NCBI GenBank assembly: GCA_902588745.1
Contig: CACIQI010000003.1
Coordinates: forward strand, 1 to 64,000
Source of the DNA: an uncultured Alphaproteobacteria bacterium
Lineage (GTDB): Bacteria; Pseudomonadota; Alphaproteobacteria; HIMB59; GCA-002718135
Reading direction: 5' to 3'
Length of the DNA: 64,000 bases
This document shows positions 26,438 through 35,227 of the stretch, piece after piece. A program made the translations under genes and the position numbers. Positions within the stretch are counted from its first letter, which is position 1; the number at the start of each line of letters is the position of its first letter. Under the pieces are notes generated by a model. That model did no database searches, had not been told where the DNA came from, and was given only the letters and a program-made list of their open reading frames with translations.

Positions 26438-28289
26438 TAAAAATTTCTGTTAAATTTTCTATGTAAGCAGATGGATTTGAGAGAATGTTACCATCTAATA
26501 TATTAGCTTGATCTAAAATTAAATTTGAAGCTTTTTTATGGTCAATTTTTGTTAAATTTTGTGATAAATTTACAATCATCGGATGGTTTGGATTAATTTC
26601 AAGTATCTTTTTCGAAACAGGAGTTTTTTGATTATGCATTTTCATCAGTTTTTCCATATTTATATCCATACCAGCTTCTTCAGCAACAAGCAGAATTGGG
26701 CTTTTGGTTAATCTCTTAGATACAATAACATCAGATATAGTCTCTTTAAGCTCTGTTTTAAGTATATTGATTAAATCATTGATTTTACTATCTACTTCTT
26801 TTTTATCTTCGTCTTTCTTACTTGATTTTTCACCAACTTTTGAAACATCAACCTTACCTTTGGTTATTGATTTAAATTCTAAATCTTTAAATTTATTTAC
26901 ATTTTGTATCCAAAACTCATCTACTGCATCAACCATAAACAAAACTGGTATCTTTTTATCAGTGAAAACTTCTAATTGAGGGGAGTTTTTAATATGATCT
27001 TTATCAGTATTAGCAAAATAATAAATTTCTTTTTGATCTTTAGCCATTAGTTTAGTGTACTCTTCAAGAGATATTTTTTTATCATTTAAAGAATTTTCAA
27101 ACCTCAAAAGCGGTAGGATCTTTTCATGATGATCATTATGTTCGTATAACCCTTCTTTCAGAACAGGACCAAAATTATTCCAAAATGTCTCAAATTTACC
27201 CTTTTCTTTCTTAGCCAAGCTATCAATTTCACTTAAAATTTTATTTGTAATACCTTTTTTTATTTTTGTAATAATAGGATTATTTTGAAGCATTTCTCTA
27301 CTTATATTGAGAGAAATATCTTGTGAGTCGACTACTCCTGGAATAAAACGTAACCAATTAGGAATTATGTCTTCACAATCATCAGTGATAAAAACTTTTT
27401 GAACATATAATTTTATTTTATTTTTTCTATCAGCATTGAATAAATCCATAGGTTGATTTGTAGGAAAATAAAGTAAAGCCTTATAACTAATAACACCCTC
27501 AGCGTTATAATGAATAGTTTTTAAGGGATCATCAAAGTTAAATGAAATATTATTATAAAATTGCTTATAGTCTTCCTCTTTTATATCTTTTTTATCTTTT
27601 AGCCATAATGGACTACCTTCATTTATTTTTTCTTCTTTTTCTTTATTATCAAGGTCCTTAAGATAAATAGGAAAAGGAATATAATTTGAGTATTTTGTTA
27701 TAATTGATCTTAAACGAAATGAATCCAAAAATTCATCAGCATCTTTCTTGATATTTAGAGTTATACAAGTGCCTCTTTTATCTTTTTGAGCTTCTTCTAT
27801 GGTATAATTTTCTTTTCCATTAGATGACCAAAGATTTGTTTCTTCATTTTCAGCATCTTTAGAGAGCACTTCAACATTATCTGCAACCATATATGAGGAA
27901 TAAAAACCAACTCCAAACTGTCCAATTGCAGAAATATCGTTGCTTTTTTTATTTTTCATTGCTTCAATAAATTTACTAGTTCCTGATCTCGCTATAGTTC
28001 CTAAATTATCAATAAGTTCATTTTTTGACATTCCAATTCCATTATCTTCAATTTCAATAATTTTTTTCTTTTTTGAAACTCTAATATTAATTTTTAAATC
28101 TTTTTCATCTTTCAAAAGATTTTTTTTAGAGAGTGATTGATATCTTAATTTTTCGCAGGCATCAGCTGAATTAGATATTAGTTCTCTTAGAAATATTTCC
28201 CTTTCACTATAAAGAGAATTAGCAACAAGATCTAAAAGCTTACTTACCTCAGCTTGAAATGTTAAATTTTCTTTAGTTTTTTCTGCCAT
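26430..28289 (-). CDS. htpG: HSP90-family chaperone HtpG
   Basis: A 619-residue dimeric ATP-dependent chaperone. The GHKL ATPase domain shows LRELISNSADACEKLRYQ, DNGIGMSKNELIDNLGTIA and GQFGVGFYSSYMVAD; the middle domain follows (SQDISLNISREMLQNN) and the C-terminal dimerisation domain ends the protein without a eukaryotic MEEVD. The linker is lysine/aspartate-rich (KSSKKDEDKKEVD near residue 490). It is convergent with serA. Heat-shock control is likely in general, but I cannot identify a sigma-32 promoter in the 101-base upstream gap. Confidence 0.96.
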   Translation of the reverse strand: MAEKTKENLTFQAEVSKLLDLVANSLYSEREIFLRELISNSADACEKLRYQSLSKKNLLKDEKDLKINIRVSKKKKIIEIEDNGIGMSKNELIDNLGTIARSGTSKFIEAMKNKKSNDISAIGQFGVGFYSSYMVADNVEVLSKDAENEETNLWSSNGKENYTIEEAQKDKRGTCITLNIKKDADEFLDSFRLRSIITKYSNYIPFPIYLKDLDNKEKEEKINEGSPLWLKDKKDIKEEDYKQFYNNISFNFDDPLKTIHYNAEGVISYKALLYFPTNQPMDLFNADRKNKIKLYVQKVFITDDCEDIIPNWLRFIPGVVDSQDISLNISREMLQNNPIITKIKKGITNKILSEIDSLAKKEKGKFETFWNNFGPVLKEGLYEHNDHHEKILPLLRFENSLNDKKISLEEYTKLMAKDQKEIYYFANTDKDHIKNSPQLEVFTDKKIPVLFMVDAVDEFWIQNVNKFKDLEFKSITKGKVDVSKVGEKSSKKDEDKKEVDSKINDLINILKTELKETISDVIVSKRLTKSPILLVAEEAGMDINMEKLMKMHNQKTPVSKKILEINPNHPMIVNLSQNLTKIDHKKASNLILDQANILDGNILSNPSAYIENLTEIFIK

Positions 28290-28390
28290 TTTTGAAATTT
28301 AAGCATTCATATCTATAATTCAATAGTAAGCAATAATTTTTTGCCACATTTAAGACTATATAAGTAAAAGTTATGGTATTTAGGTTCATA

Positions 28391-29005
28391 ATGAAACTTG
28401 ATAATTTTTTAAAATTATTGTGCATTAAATTGTTATTTTTATATGCATGTACCTCAAATCAGTTAACAAACACTGCTGATAGTTGCATAATTTTTGATGA
28501 AAAGAAAAGCTGGTATAAAGCAACTAAAAATTCTTATGATAAATGGAATACCCCAATTGCATTCCAATTAGCAGTTATAAAACAAGAATCGTCATTTACT
28601 CAATTTGCAAAACCGAAAAGAAAAAAATTTTTAGGTTTAATACCAACCTCTAGACCATCAACTGCTTTTGGTTATGCACAAATAACAAATCCCACTTGGG
28701 ATTGGTATAAGAATAAAACTGGAAATCAAAATGCATCAAGGGCGAATTTTAAAGATGTAACCGATTTTATTGGCTGGTACACAACTCAGTCCGAAAATAT
28801 GATTGGAATTTCAAAAAATGATTACTATAATCAATATTTAGCATACCATGAAGGTCAAAACGGATGGTCGAAAGAGACATTTAAAAGTAAAGATTGGTTG
28901 ATTGATGTTGCTAAAAATGTAGAAAGAAATACTAAGATGTTTAATAAACAACTAAAACAATGTGAAGAAAAACTAAATAAAAAAGGTTTCTTCGGATTAC
29001 TATAA
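28391..29005 (+). CDS. Lytic-transglycosylase-like lipoprotein
   Basis: A 204-residue protein with a lipoprotein signal ending LFLYAC (lipidated Cys20) followed by an SLT-type lysozyme-like domain: the putative catalytic Glu66 in AVIKQESSF, FGYAQITNPTW, and YLAYHEGQNGW. It should cleave peptidoglycan glycan strands from the outer membrane or periplasmic face. ATG 28391 gives the canonical basic/hydrophobic signal and has AGG upstream; ATG 28373 would add six residues. Its stop overlaps the amidohydrolase start (TAATG). Confidence 0.85.
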   Translation: MKLDNFLKLLCIKLLFLYACTSNQLTNTADSCIIFDEKKSWYKATKNSYDKWNTPIAFQLAVIKQESSFTQFAKPKRKKFLGLIPTSRPSTAFGYAQITNPTWDWYKNKTGNQNASRANFKDVTDFIGWYTTQSENMIGISKNDYYNQYLAYHEGQNGWSKETFKSKDWLIDVAKNVERNTKMFNKQLKQCEEKLNKKGFFGLL

Positions 29006-30183
29006 TGCCAATTTTAAACAGCATAAATCAAATGCAAGATCAGATGACAGAATGGCGTCAGGATTTACATAAAATTCCTGAGATAGGCCTTCAAGAATTT
29101 GAAACATCAAAATATATCAAAAATAAGTTAAGTGAATTTAATATTAAATTCAAAGATGGTTACGCTAATACAGGTGTTGTTGCTTGGGTAGATGGTAATG
29201 AAGTTACTAATGATAAGACAATTGGTTTAAGAGCAGATTTTGACGCTCTTCCTATGCCAGAACAAAACGAATTTAATCATAAATCACAAAATAAAGGTAT
29301 GATGCATGGTTGTGGTCACGATGGACATACCACAATGCTTCTTGGAGCAGCGAAATATCTAAGTGAAAATAATAATTTTAATGGAAGAGTATATTTCATT
29401 TTTCAACCAGGAGAAGAAGGTTTTGCTGGAGGAGAAAAAATGATTCAAGATGGTATGTTCGATGATTTTAAAATTGATGAAGTTTATGCACTTCATAATT
29501 GGCCTGAGTTACCTTTAGGTACGTTTGGTGTAAATAGTGGACCAATGATGGCAGCAGTTGATGAATTTGATATTACTGTAAAAGGAAAGGGTGGTCATGC
29601 TGCATCACCTCATCTAGCAATTGATCCTGTAGTAATTTCTGCACAAGTTATTTCTGCTGTTCAAACAATTATAAGTAGATCCACAGATCCTGTTGATAAA
29701 GCTCTTATAAGTATTACAAAAATTAATGCTGGTACAGCTTATAATGTAATCGACGATCAAGTTAAAATGGGCGGGACCATTAGAACTTTTCGAAGAGAAA
29801 CTAGAGCATATATAGAGAAAAGATTAAAAGAATTATGTAAGGGTATCGCGGATGCACATGGTGCAGAGATTAAAATTGATTTTGATTTAGTAAATAAATA
29901 TCCACCTACAATCAATTCTAAAGAAGAAACAAAATTCGCAGCAAATGTAGCTAAAGATTTAGTTGGTGATGATAAAGTTATTACTGATATTGATCCGTCA
30001 ATGGGAGGAGAAGATTTTTCATATTTGTTAGAAAATAAACCTGGTTCCTATCTTTATCTTGGTCAAGGAGATGAAGAACATAGTGCTCACCTTCACACAA
30101 CTAGATATGATTTTAATGACAATTTATTGCCTATTGGTGTAAATTTTTGGGTAGACTTAGTTCAAAAATACTTTTCAAGATAA
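29005..30183 (+). CDS. M20-family amidohydrolase (hippurate hydrolase-like)
   Basis: A 392-residue metallopeptidase-fold amidohydrolase. Metal-site motifs are MHGCGHDGHTTMLLGAA and FQPGEEGFAGGEKMI, with MGGEDFSYLLE near the C-terminus; a lid domain with GKGGHAASPH lies between. Members hydrolyse N-acyl amino acids, indole-3-acetyl amino acids or hippurate; the substrate here is unknown. ATG 29005 overlaps the preceding stop by one base, so the two genes are coupled. Confidence 0.9.
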   Translation: MPILNSINQMQDQMTEWRQDLHKIPEIGLQEFETSKYIKNKLSEFNIKFKDGYANTGVVAWVDGNEVTNDKTIGLRADFDALPMPEQNEFNHKSQNKGMMHGCGHDGHTTMLLGAAKYLSENNNFNGRVYFIFQPGEEGFAGGEKMIQDGMFDDFKIDEVYALHNWPELPLGTFGVNSGPMMAAVDEFDITVKGKGGHAASPHLAIDPVVISAQVISAVQTIISRSTDPVDKALISITKINAGTAYNVIDDQVKMGGTIRTFRRETRAYIEKRLKELCKGIADAHGAEIKIDFDLVNKYPPTINSKEETKFAANVAKDLVGDDKVITDIDPSMGGEDFSYLLENKPGSYLYLGQGDEEHSAHLHTTRYDFNDNLLPIGVNFWVDLVQKYFSR

Positions 30184-30192
30184 TTTTATTTA

Positions 30193-30954
30193 ATGTTGAA
30201 TTTTAGTGCGGTTTATTCAATTATCGCATTTAGGATAAAAGAATTTCTTCAAGAGTATCATTATTCTTTATTAGCTCCTCTAACTACAAATCTTTTATTT
30301 ATATTAGTATTTCTTACAGTAGAAAATTATTATTCACTCTCAATGGACTCTGGTTCTTTTGTTGAATTCATTGCTCCAGGATTAATTATTATGATCGTTG
30401 CACAAGAAAGTTATGACAATTCGTCTGCCACTTTAATTCATATGAAGCAAATTGGCTCTTTAGATGATTGGCTAATGGCACCTGTATACAGGGTTGAAAT
30501 ACTTATATCGTTAATATTAACATCTTTAATTATTGGGATCATTTTAGCTCTATTTAATTTTCTTATTTTTACTTTTTTAATAGATATTGAAATATATAAT
30601 TTTTTTTATTTTTTTTATTATTTATTTTTAGTTATTATATTTTTTTCCTGTTTAGGGTGTTTTGTTGGGCTAATTTTTAATTCATGGGATTCACAAAGTT
30701 CATTTTCAAGTTTTTTTGTTGCTCCAATTAATTTTTTATCAGGAACATTTTTTTCAATTAATTATTTGCCTGAAAATTTTAAATCCATTCTTTTATATAA
30801 CCCATACTATTATGTTGTAAATTTTTTTAGAAATTCTTTTAAGGAAGAATTTAATTTTAATATTTATGAAAATTTATTTGTATTAATTTTTATTTTTACT
30901 TCTTTAAGTATAACTTGTTTTATTTTTTTTAAAGGTTTTAAAGTTATTAAATAA
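30193..30954 (+). CDS. ABC-2 type transporter permease
   Basis: A 253-residue inner-membrane protein with six predicted helices of the ABC-2 family used by exporters of polysaccharides, drugs or lipids. It has FIAPGLIIMIVAQESYDNSS and the family's FLSGTFFSINYLPENFKSIL plus NPYYYVVNFFRNSF near the end. The ATPase partner normally lies next to the permease, but none is adjacent here, so it must use an ATPase encoded elsewhere. It is 9 bases after the amidohydrolase gene and its end overlaps the next minus-strand gene by 8 bases. Confidence 0.85.
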   Translation: MLNFSAVYSIIAFRIKEFLQEYHYSLLAPLTTNLLFILVFLTVENYYSLSMDSGSFVEFIAPGLIIMIVAQESYDNSSATLIHMKQIGSLDDWLMAPVYRVEILISLILTSLIIGIILALFNFLIFTFLIDIEIYNFFYFFYYLFLVIIFFSCLGCFVGLIFNSWDSQSSFSSFFVAPINFLSGTFFSINYLPENFKSILLYNPYYYVVNFFRNSFKEEFNFNIYENLFVLIFIFTSLSITCFIFFKGFKVIK

Positions 30955-31330
30955 ATATTTTTTTAAATTTTAAAGAAATAAAGATTAAATAAATTGTAAC
31001 AAATATTGCCGCATAAATTGTAATATCAATAATTATTAAATTATTTGCAGAAAATTCATTTTGTAATCTTGAATATATTAAAGCTGAAGTCTGTATTACT
31101 GATGTAATAATAATAACATTGAGTATTCTAATTGAGCCTTTTGTATTTAAGTAGATCAATAAAAGACCAATAAATAAAAGACCTGTTATAGCTCCACCAA
31201 GATTTCTTAGCCATGCAATATTAGTACTTTCAGCAACAGTTAAATTGACGAAACTATATGGAAAAAATAAAAAATATATTCCGTAAATTAAAGAAAAAAT
31301 TGATAAAAATAATATGCTTAATCTGATCAT
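30947..31330 (-). CDS. Membrane protein, four helices, unknown
   Basis: A 127-residue protein with four predicted membrane helices and a conserved-looking loop TNIAWLRNLGGAITGLLFIGL after helix one, an arrangement like DUF4345-type membrane proteins; I cannot confirm the family. Divergent from the 77-residue membrane protein across 68 bases that contain a TATAAT (31354-31359). Confidence 0.7.
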   Translation of the reverse strand: MIRLSILFLSIFSLIYGIYFLFFPYSFVNLTVAESTNIAWLRNLGGAITGLLFIGLLLIYLNTKGSIRILNVIIITSVIQTSALIYSRLQNEFSANNLIIIDITIYAAIFVTIYLIFISLKFKKIFI

Positions 31331-31398
31331 CTACTAAAAACTATTTATTAAGATATAATTAGTATTGCAAATTAATTTTTACTAAATATAGAAAATAT

Positions 31399-31632
31399 AT
31401 GATCCGATTGTTAATAGTTTTAATTGTTATAGTAATTATACTATTTATATTGAGATCAAGAGCCAAATCACAATATAACAATTATGGTAATTTTTATAGA
31501 AATTTAATTCTGATTGTCATAATTGGAGGTATAATCTTCTTCCTTGCAACAACTGGAAAATTCTTAATACCACAATTATTAAACCTTATTAAAGTTGGTT
31601 TACCATTCTTAACAAAATTAATAGGAATATAA
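31399..31632 (+). CDS. Small membrane protein, unknown
   Basis: A 77-residue protein with an N-terminal helix (about 3-18), a short basic/polar segment (RSRAKSQYNNYGNFYRN) and a second helix (38-56), ending in an amphipathic tail. No family recognised. Its TAA overlaps the ATG of the dioxygenase gene by one base (TAATG), which supports real translation. TATAGA lies 6 bases before the start, so the mRNA may be leaderless. Confidence 0.65.
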   Translation: MIRLLIVLIVIVIILFILRSRAKSQYNNYGNFYRNLILIVIIGGIIFFLATTGKFLIPQLLNLIKVGLPFLTKLIGI

Positions 31633-32495
31633 TGAAATATTTTTCAATCAATGATCTGCCATTAAACGACGAAATGATTAATTTTTGGAATAATAATGGA
31701 TATTTGGTTATTGAAAATTTCAACACAGATAAAGAGTGTGATGAATTAATGGAAAGATCATCATATCTTATCGAACATAATAATTTTAATAATCAAAAAT
31801 CTATTTTTGATACAGTCAATCAAGCTCATAATGATGATAGTTATTTTTTAGAATCAGGAGATAAAATTCGTTTCTTTTTTGAAGAAAAAGCTAATTTAAA
31901 TGATGACAGTATAGAAGAAAATAAACATTTTATTGTAAATAAAATAGGTCATGCTTTGCACGACTTAGATAAAGTTTTTTATAACTTTTCTCATAAACAA
32001 AAACTTCAAGATATTGCTTTATCACTTGGTTTCTCAAAACCAAAATTATTACAGTCTATGTATATTTTTAAGCAGCCTAAAATAGGAGGTGAAGTAGTAT
32101 GCCATCAAGATTCCACTTTTTTATATACTGAGCCAGAAAGTACTATCGGTTTCTGGTTTGCATTAGAAGACGCAAATAAAACTAACGGATGTTTACAAGT
32201 TGCAAGTGGAGGTCATAAAGGGCCATTAAGAAAACTTTTTAAAAAAGTAGATGGTAAAATGCAAATGATAGATCTAAATGATGAACCATTTCCTGAAACT
32301 GATACTTTTGTAGAAGTAAAAAAAGGATCACTTGTTTTATTACATGGTAGACTTCCTCATTATTCATGTGAGAACACAAGTTTAAAATCAAGACATGCTT
32401 ACACAATTCATGTAATTGATAATAACAACGAATATCCTGAATGGAATTGGTTACAAAGATCTTCAATACCTCTTAAAAGTTTTATTAATGACTAA
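31632..32495 (+). CDS. Phytanoyl-CoA dioxygenase family protein
   Basis: A 287-residue Fe(II)/2-oxoglutarate-dependent oxygenase. The iron ligands are visible as HQD (His158, Asp160) and the distal His243 in LPHYSCENTS, with the 2-oxoglutarate-binding arginine nearby (Arg254 in KSRHAY). WFALEDANKTNGCLQVASGGHKG is typical of the family. Substrates are diverse; the sequence is close to the eukaryote-like PhyH type, but the substrate is unknown. The start overlaps the upstream gene by one base and the stop overlaps the nucleoside hydrolase start by 8. Confidence 0.9.
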   Translation: MKYFSINDLPLNDEMINFWNNNGYLVIENFNTDKECDELMERSSYLIEHNNFNNQKSIFDTVNQAHNDDSYFLESGDKIRFFFEEKANLNDDSIEENKHFIVNKIGHALHDLDKVFYNFSHKQKLQDIALSLGFSKPKLLQSMYIFKQPKIGGEVVCHQDSTFLYTEPESTIGFWFALEDANKTNGCLQVASGGHKGPLRKLFKKVDGKMQMIDLNDEPFPETDTFVEVKKGSLVLLHGRLPHYSCENTSLKSRHAYTIHVIDNNNEYPEWNWLQRSSIPLKSFIND

Positions 32496-33432
32496 AAAAA
32501 TAATTTTAGATTGTGATCCAGGTCATGATGATGCTGTAGCAATAATGTTAGCTGCTTCCTCTAAAGAGATAGACATACTGGGTATCACCTGTGTCGGTGG
32601 AAATAGTGGTTTAAATAATACAGTAAATAACGCTCTTAAAGTTTGTACGTTAATTGAAAGAACGGACATTAAAGTTTACTCTGGTGCAAATAAACCTATT
32701 CATTATGAATTATTTACAGCTGAATATGTTCACGGAAAAACCGGATTAGATAAAAAAGGTGATCCTATAATAATAGATACAAATTATAAACCTCAAGAAA
32801 AACATGCAGTTGATTTCATAGTAGAAACTTGTAAATCTTCAACAGAGCAAATTTATTTATGTCCAACAGGACCTCTTACAAATATTGCCTTAAGTTTAAA
32901 AAAAGATCCGTCTATTAAAGAAAATATAAAAGAAATAGTTTTTATGGGTGGAGCTGCTATGTGCTTAGGAAATACTACACCATCAGCTGAATTTAATATT
33001 TATGTGGATCCACATGCGGCTAATATTGTTTTAGAATCAGGCATTCCTTTAACAATGATGGGTTTAGATGTTACTCATCAGGTAAATGTAAATTCAAAAA
33101 TTATCAAATCAATGAATGAAAATAAAAATAAAAGTTCTAAGTTTTTTGGAGAACTAATGGAATTTTATACAATATTTCATAAAGAATTATACGAAACTGA
33201 GGAAACTCCTTTGCATGACCCATGTGTTATTGCATATTTATTAGATCCATCTATTTTTATTGGAAAAGAAGTTAATGTCACAGTTGAAGAAAATTCTGAA
33301 TTAACAAGAGGGGAGACTGTAGTTGATTGGCTAGGTGTTACTAAAAGACCAGTAAATTGTTTTGTGATGAATGAAGCTAATGATGAAAAATTTTTTCAAT
33401 TACTTAAAGCTAAATTATCGTTATTACCTTAA
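32488..33432 (+). CDS. Inosine/uridine-preferring nucleoside hydrolase
   Basis: A 314-residue calcium-dependent nucleoside N-ribohydrolase releasing the base and ribose. The family signature is ILDCDPGHDDAVAIMLAAS; the active-site VFMGGAAMCLGNTTPSAEFN and FNIYVDPHAA segments follow, and LHDPCVIAYLL has the conserved His/Asp. I chose ATG 32488 because the signature starts 6 residues in; ATG 32416 would overlap the oxygenase by 80 bases. Its stop shares TTAA with psuG. Free purine bases released here could feed the guanine deaminase/XDH arm; this is inference. Confidence 0.92.
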   Translation: MTKKIILDCDPGHDDAVAIMLAASSKEIDILGITCVGGNSGLNNTVNNALKVCTLIERTDIKVYSGANKPIHYELFTAEYVHGKTGLDKKGDPIIIDTNYKPQEKHAVDFIVETCKSSTEQIYLCPTGPLTNIALSLKKDPSIKENIKEIVFMGGAAMCLGNTTPSAEFNIYVDPHAANIVLESGIPLTMMGLDVTHQVNVNSKIIKSMNENKNKSSKFFGELMEFYTIFHKELYETEETPLHDPCVIAYLLDPSIFIGKEVNVTVEENSELTRGETVVDWLGVTKRPVNCFVMNEANDEKFFQLLKAKLSLLP

Positions 33433-34349
33433 CTATAAAAACTCTTTGCAATCTTTCCAGCTAAATTCGCATTATTAATTATTAAAGATACATTAGCATT
33501 TAGCGTTTCATTTTTTGATTGTTCGTTAATTTCTTTTATGAGAAACGGGGTTAATTCTTTTCCACTAATATTATTTTTATCAGCTTTTATTGTTGCATTA
33601 TTTATCCATTTTTCCACGTCATTTTTATTAAGTGATTTTTCTAATGGAACTTTATTAAATATGAGAATTGATTTTTTATTTCCCATATTTTCATTGAGTT
33701 TTAAAAAAGAAGAAATTTCATGAATTTCATCAAATTTATTATCGACTTTATTTTCTGTTTCTTCATACCAAAAACCAGGCATATAATTTGTTTGATAACC
33801 AATTCGTGTAATTCCTAAAGTTTCTAGAAATTCATTTGTTTTACTTAAATCTAATATAGATTTAGCACCACTACAGATTACATAATTTGAATTCTCAGAA
33901 AGTGCATATAGATCTGCAGATACATCATTGGTATTTTCAGCATTTAGATGCACACCACCAATTCCTCCTGTTGCAAAAAATCTTATTTGCAATTTAGAAG
34001 CTATAGAAATTGTACTTGCTACTGTTGTAGCGGCATTTTCTTTATTAAATATTGATAAATTTATATTGTGGTTTGAAACTTTTTGTACATTTTTCTCTTT
34101 TGCTAATATTTGAATATCTTCTTCCGATAATCCTATTTTAACCTTACCTTTAATTATTCCTATTGTTGCAGCAATTGCACCGTTATCTTCAACAGCCTTT
34201 ATAGACTCATTTGCAACTTTAATATTTTCTGGATAGGGCAATCCATGACTAATCAATGTACTTTCTAAAGCTACTATCGGTTTTTTTCTATTTATTGCTT
34301 CTTGAACTTTTTTACTTATATCAAATATTTCATGCATACTATTGTACAA
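33429..34349 (-). CDS. psuG: Pseudouridine-5'-phosphate glycosidase
   Basis: A 306-residue enzyme cleaving the C-C glycosidic bond of pseudouridine 5'-phosphate to uracil and ribose 5-phosphate. Family landmarks are VALESTLISHGLPYPEN, ATIGIIKGKVKIGLS, FFATGGIGGVHLNAE and MPGFWYEETENKVD. It overlaps the upstream kinase gene by 11 bases, the standard psuK-psuG pair. Together with the nucleoside hydrolase it forms a nucleoside salvage group. Confidence 0.94.
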   Translation of the reverse strand: MYNSMHEIFDISKKVQEAINRKKPIVALESTLISHGLPYPENIKVANESIKAVEDNGAIAATIGIIKGKVKIGLSEEDIQILAKEKNVQKVSNHNINLSIFNKENAATTVASTISIASKLQIRFFATGGIGGVHLNAENTNDVSADLYALSENSNYVICSGAKSILDLSKTNEFLETLGITRIGYQTNYMPGFWYEETENKVDNKFDEIHEISSFLKLNENMGNKKSILIFNKVPLEKSLNKNDVEKWINNATIKADKNNISGKELTPFLIKEINEQSKNETLNANVSLIINNANLAGKIAKSFYS

Positions 34350-35226
34350 TCACTCTCTTAGAAAGATTTTTAATTTTTAAAAAATCACTCTTAGTTTTTA
34401 GACTTTTACCACTAGCATAATAAGACCCGCATGCTACAGAAGTTTTCAAAATATAATTCATTTTTTCATTTATACTGAACAAATACAGCATCATAGCTGC
34501 TAGTGCGTCTCCAGCTCCATTTTCGTTTACTACTTTGATTGATGGGGGTTTTATTTTTTTTATAAATTCATTACTTCCAAAGATTACATTATTTTTTGAA
34601 TTAGTAGTAATTATTTTTATTTTTTTATTTTGTTTTAATATTTTTTTTACACCTAATATTATATTTGAAGAATTTGTAAGTTTAAGTAACTCTGCTTTAT
34701 TTAAGAATATAAAATCAACTTTATTTATAATCCTTTTAATTTTTATAACTTTATGCACTGATGTTGCGCACACTATAATTTTATTTTTTTTTGATAGTTT
34801 ATTTATTGATTTTTCCAAATAGGTTTTAGAAAAATTTAGATCAAATATTATATTTTTATTCTTGATGTTTGGTATTTTTAAAGATTTATTATTTTCATAT
34901 TCATCTGTGTTAGCTAATCCTAATAAAAATTTATTATTTTTATCTGATAAAGCTAAATAGTATCTATCTGCATAATCTTTATTCACTTGATGAACATAGA
35001 TTTTTTTTGAGATTTTTTTTCTAATCTCTTCATTGATAGCTAAACTATAAAATCTTACATCAACAAAATTCGAAAGCAATTCTGCAATATTGTACGCCAC
35101 TCCACCAATTCTGCTTTTTTGTGTAATTTGATTAGATCTAAAATTAATAATATTTTTTTTAAGATTTAATAAATAATCGTGATGAATTGCCCCAATACAA
35201 ACAAAAATGTTTTTAGATTTCAGCAT
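34339..35226 (-). CDS. psuK: PfkB-family sugar kinase, probable pseudouridine kinase
   Basis: A 295-residue ribokinase-fold kinase with the N-terminal RIGGVAYNIAELLSNF (substrate-side GG motif) and the catalytic-site NENGAGDALAAMMLYLF near residue 245. Overlap with psuG makes pseudouridine the most likely substrate (PsuK phosphorylates the 5'-hydroxyl before PsuG acts). The sequence is lysine/asparagine-rich and quite diverged from E. coli PsuK. Its start codon is one base from the ATG of the divergent fusion gene. Confidence 0.85.
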   Translation of the reverse strand: MLKSKNIFVCIGAIHHDYLLNLKKNIINFRSNQITQKSRIGGVAYNIAELLSNFVDVRFYSLAINEEIRKKISKKIYVHQVNKDYADRYYLALSDKNNKFLLGLANTDEYENNKSLKIPNIKNKNIIFDLNFSKTYLEKSINKLSKKNKIIVCATSVHKVIKIKRIINKVDFIFLNKAELLKLTNSSNIILGVKKILKQNKKIKIITTNSKNNVIFGSNEFIKKIKPPSIKVVNENGAGDALAAMMLYLFSINEKMNYILKTSVACGSYYASGKSLKTKSDFLKIKNLSKRVIVQ

Positions 35227-35227
35227 T

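Noticed and set aside
26704..26979. 91-residue plus-strand frame
   Set aside because: Mirror of htpG; serine/leucine-rich translation typical of an antisense frame.
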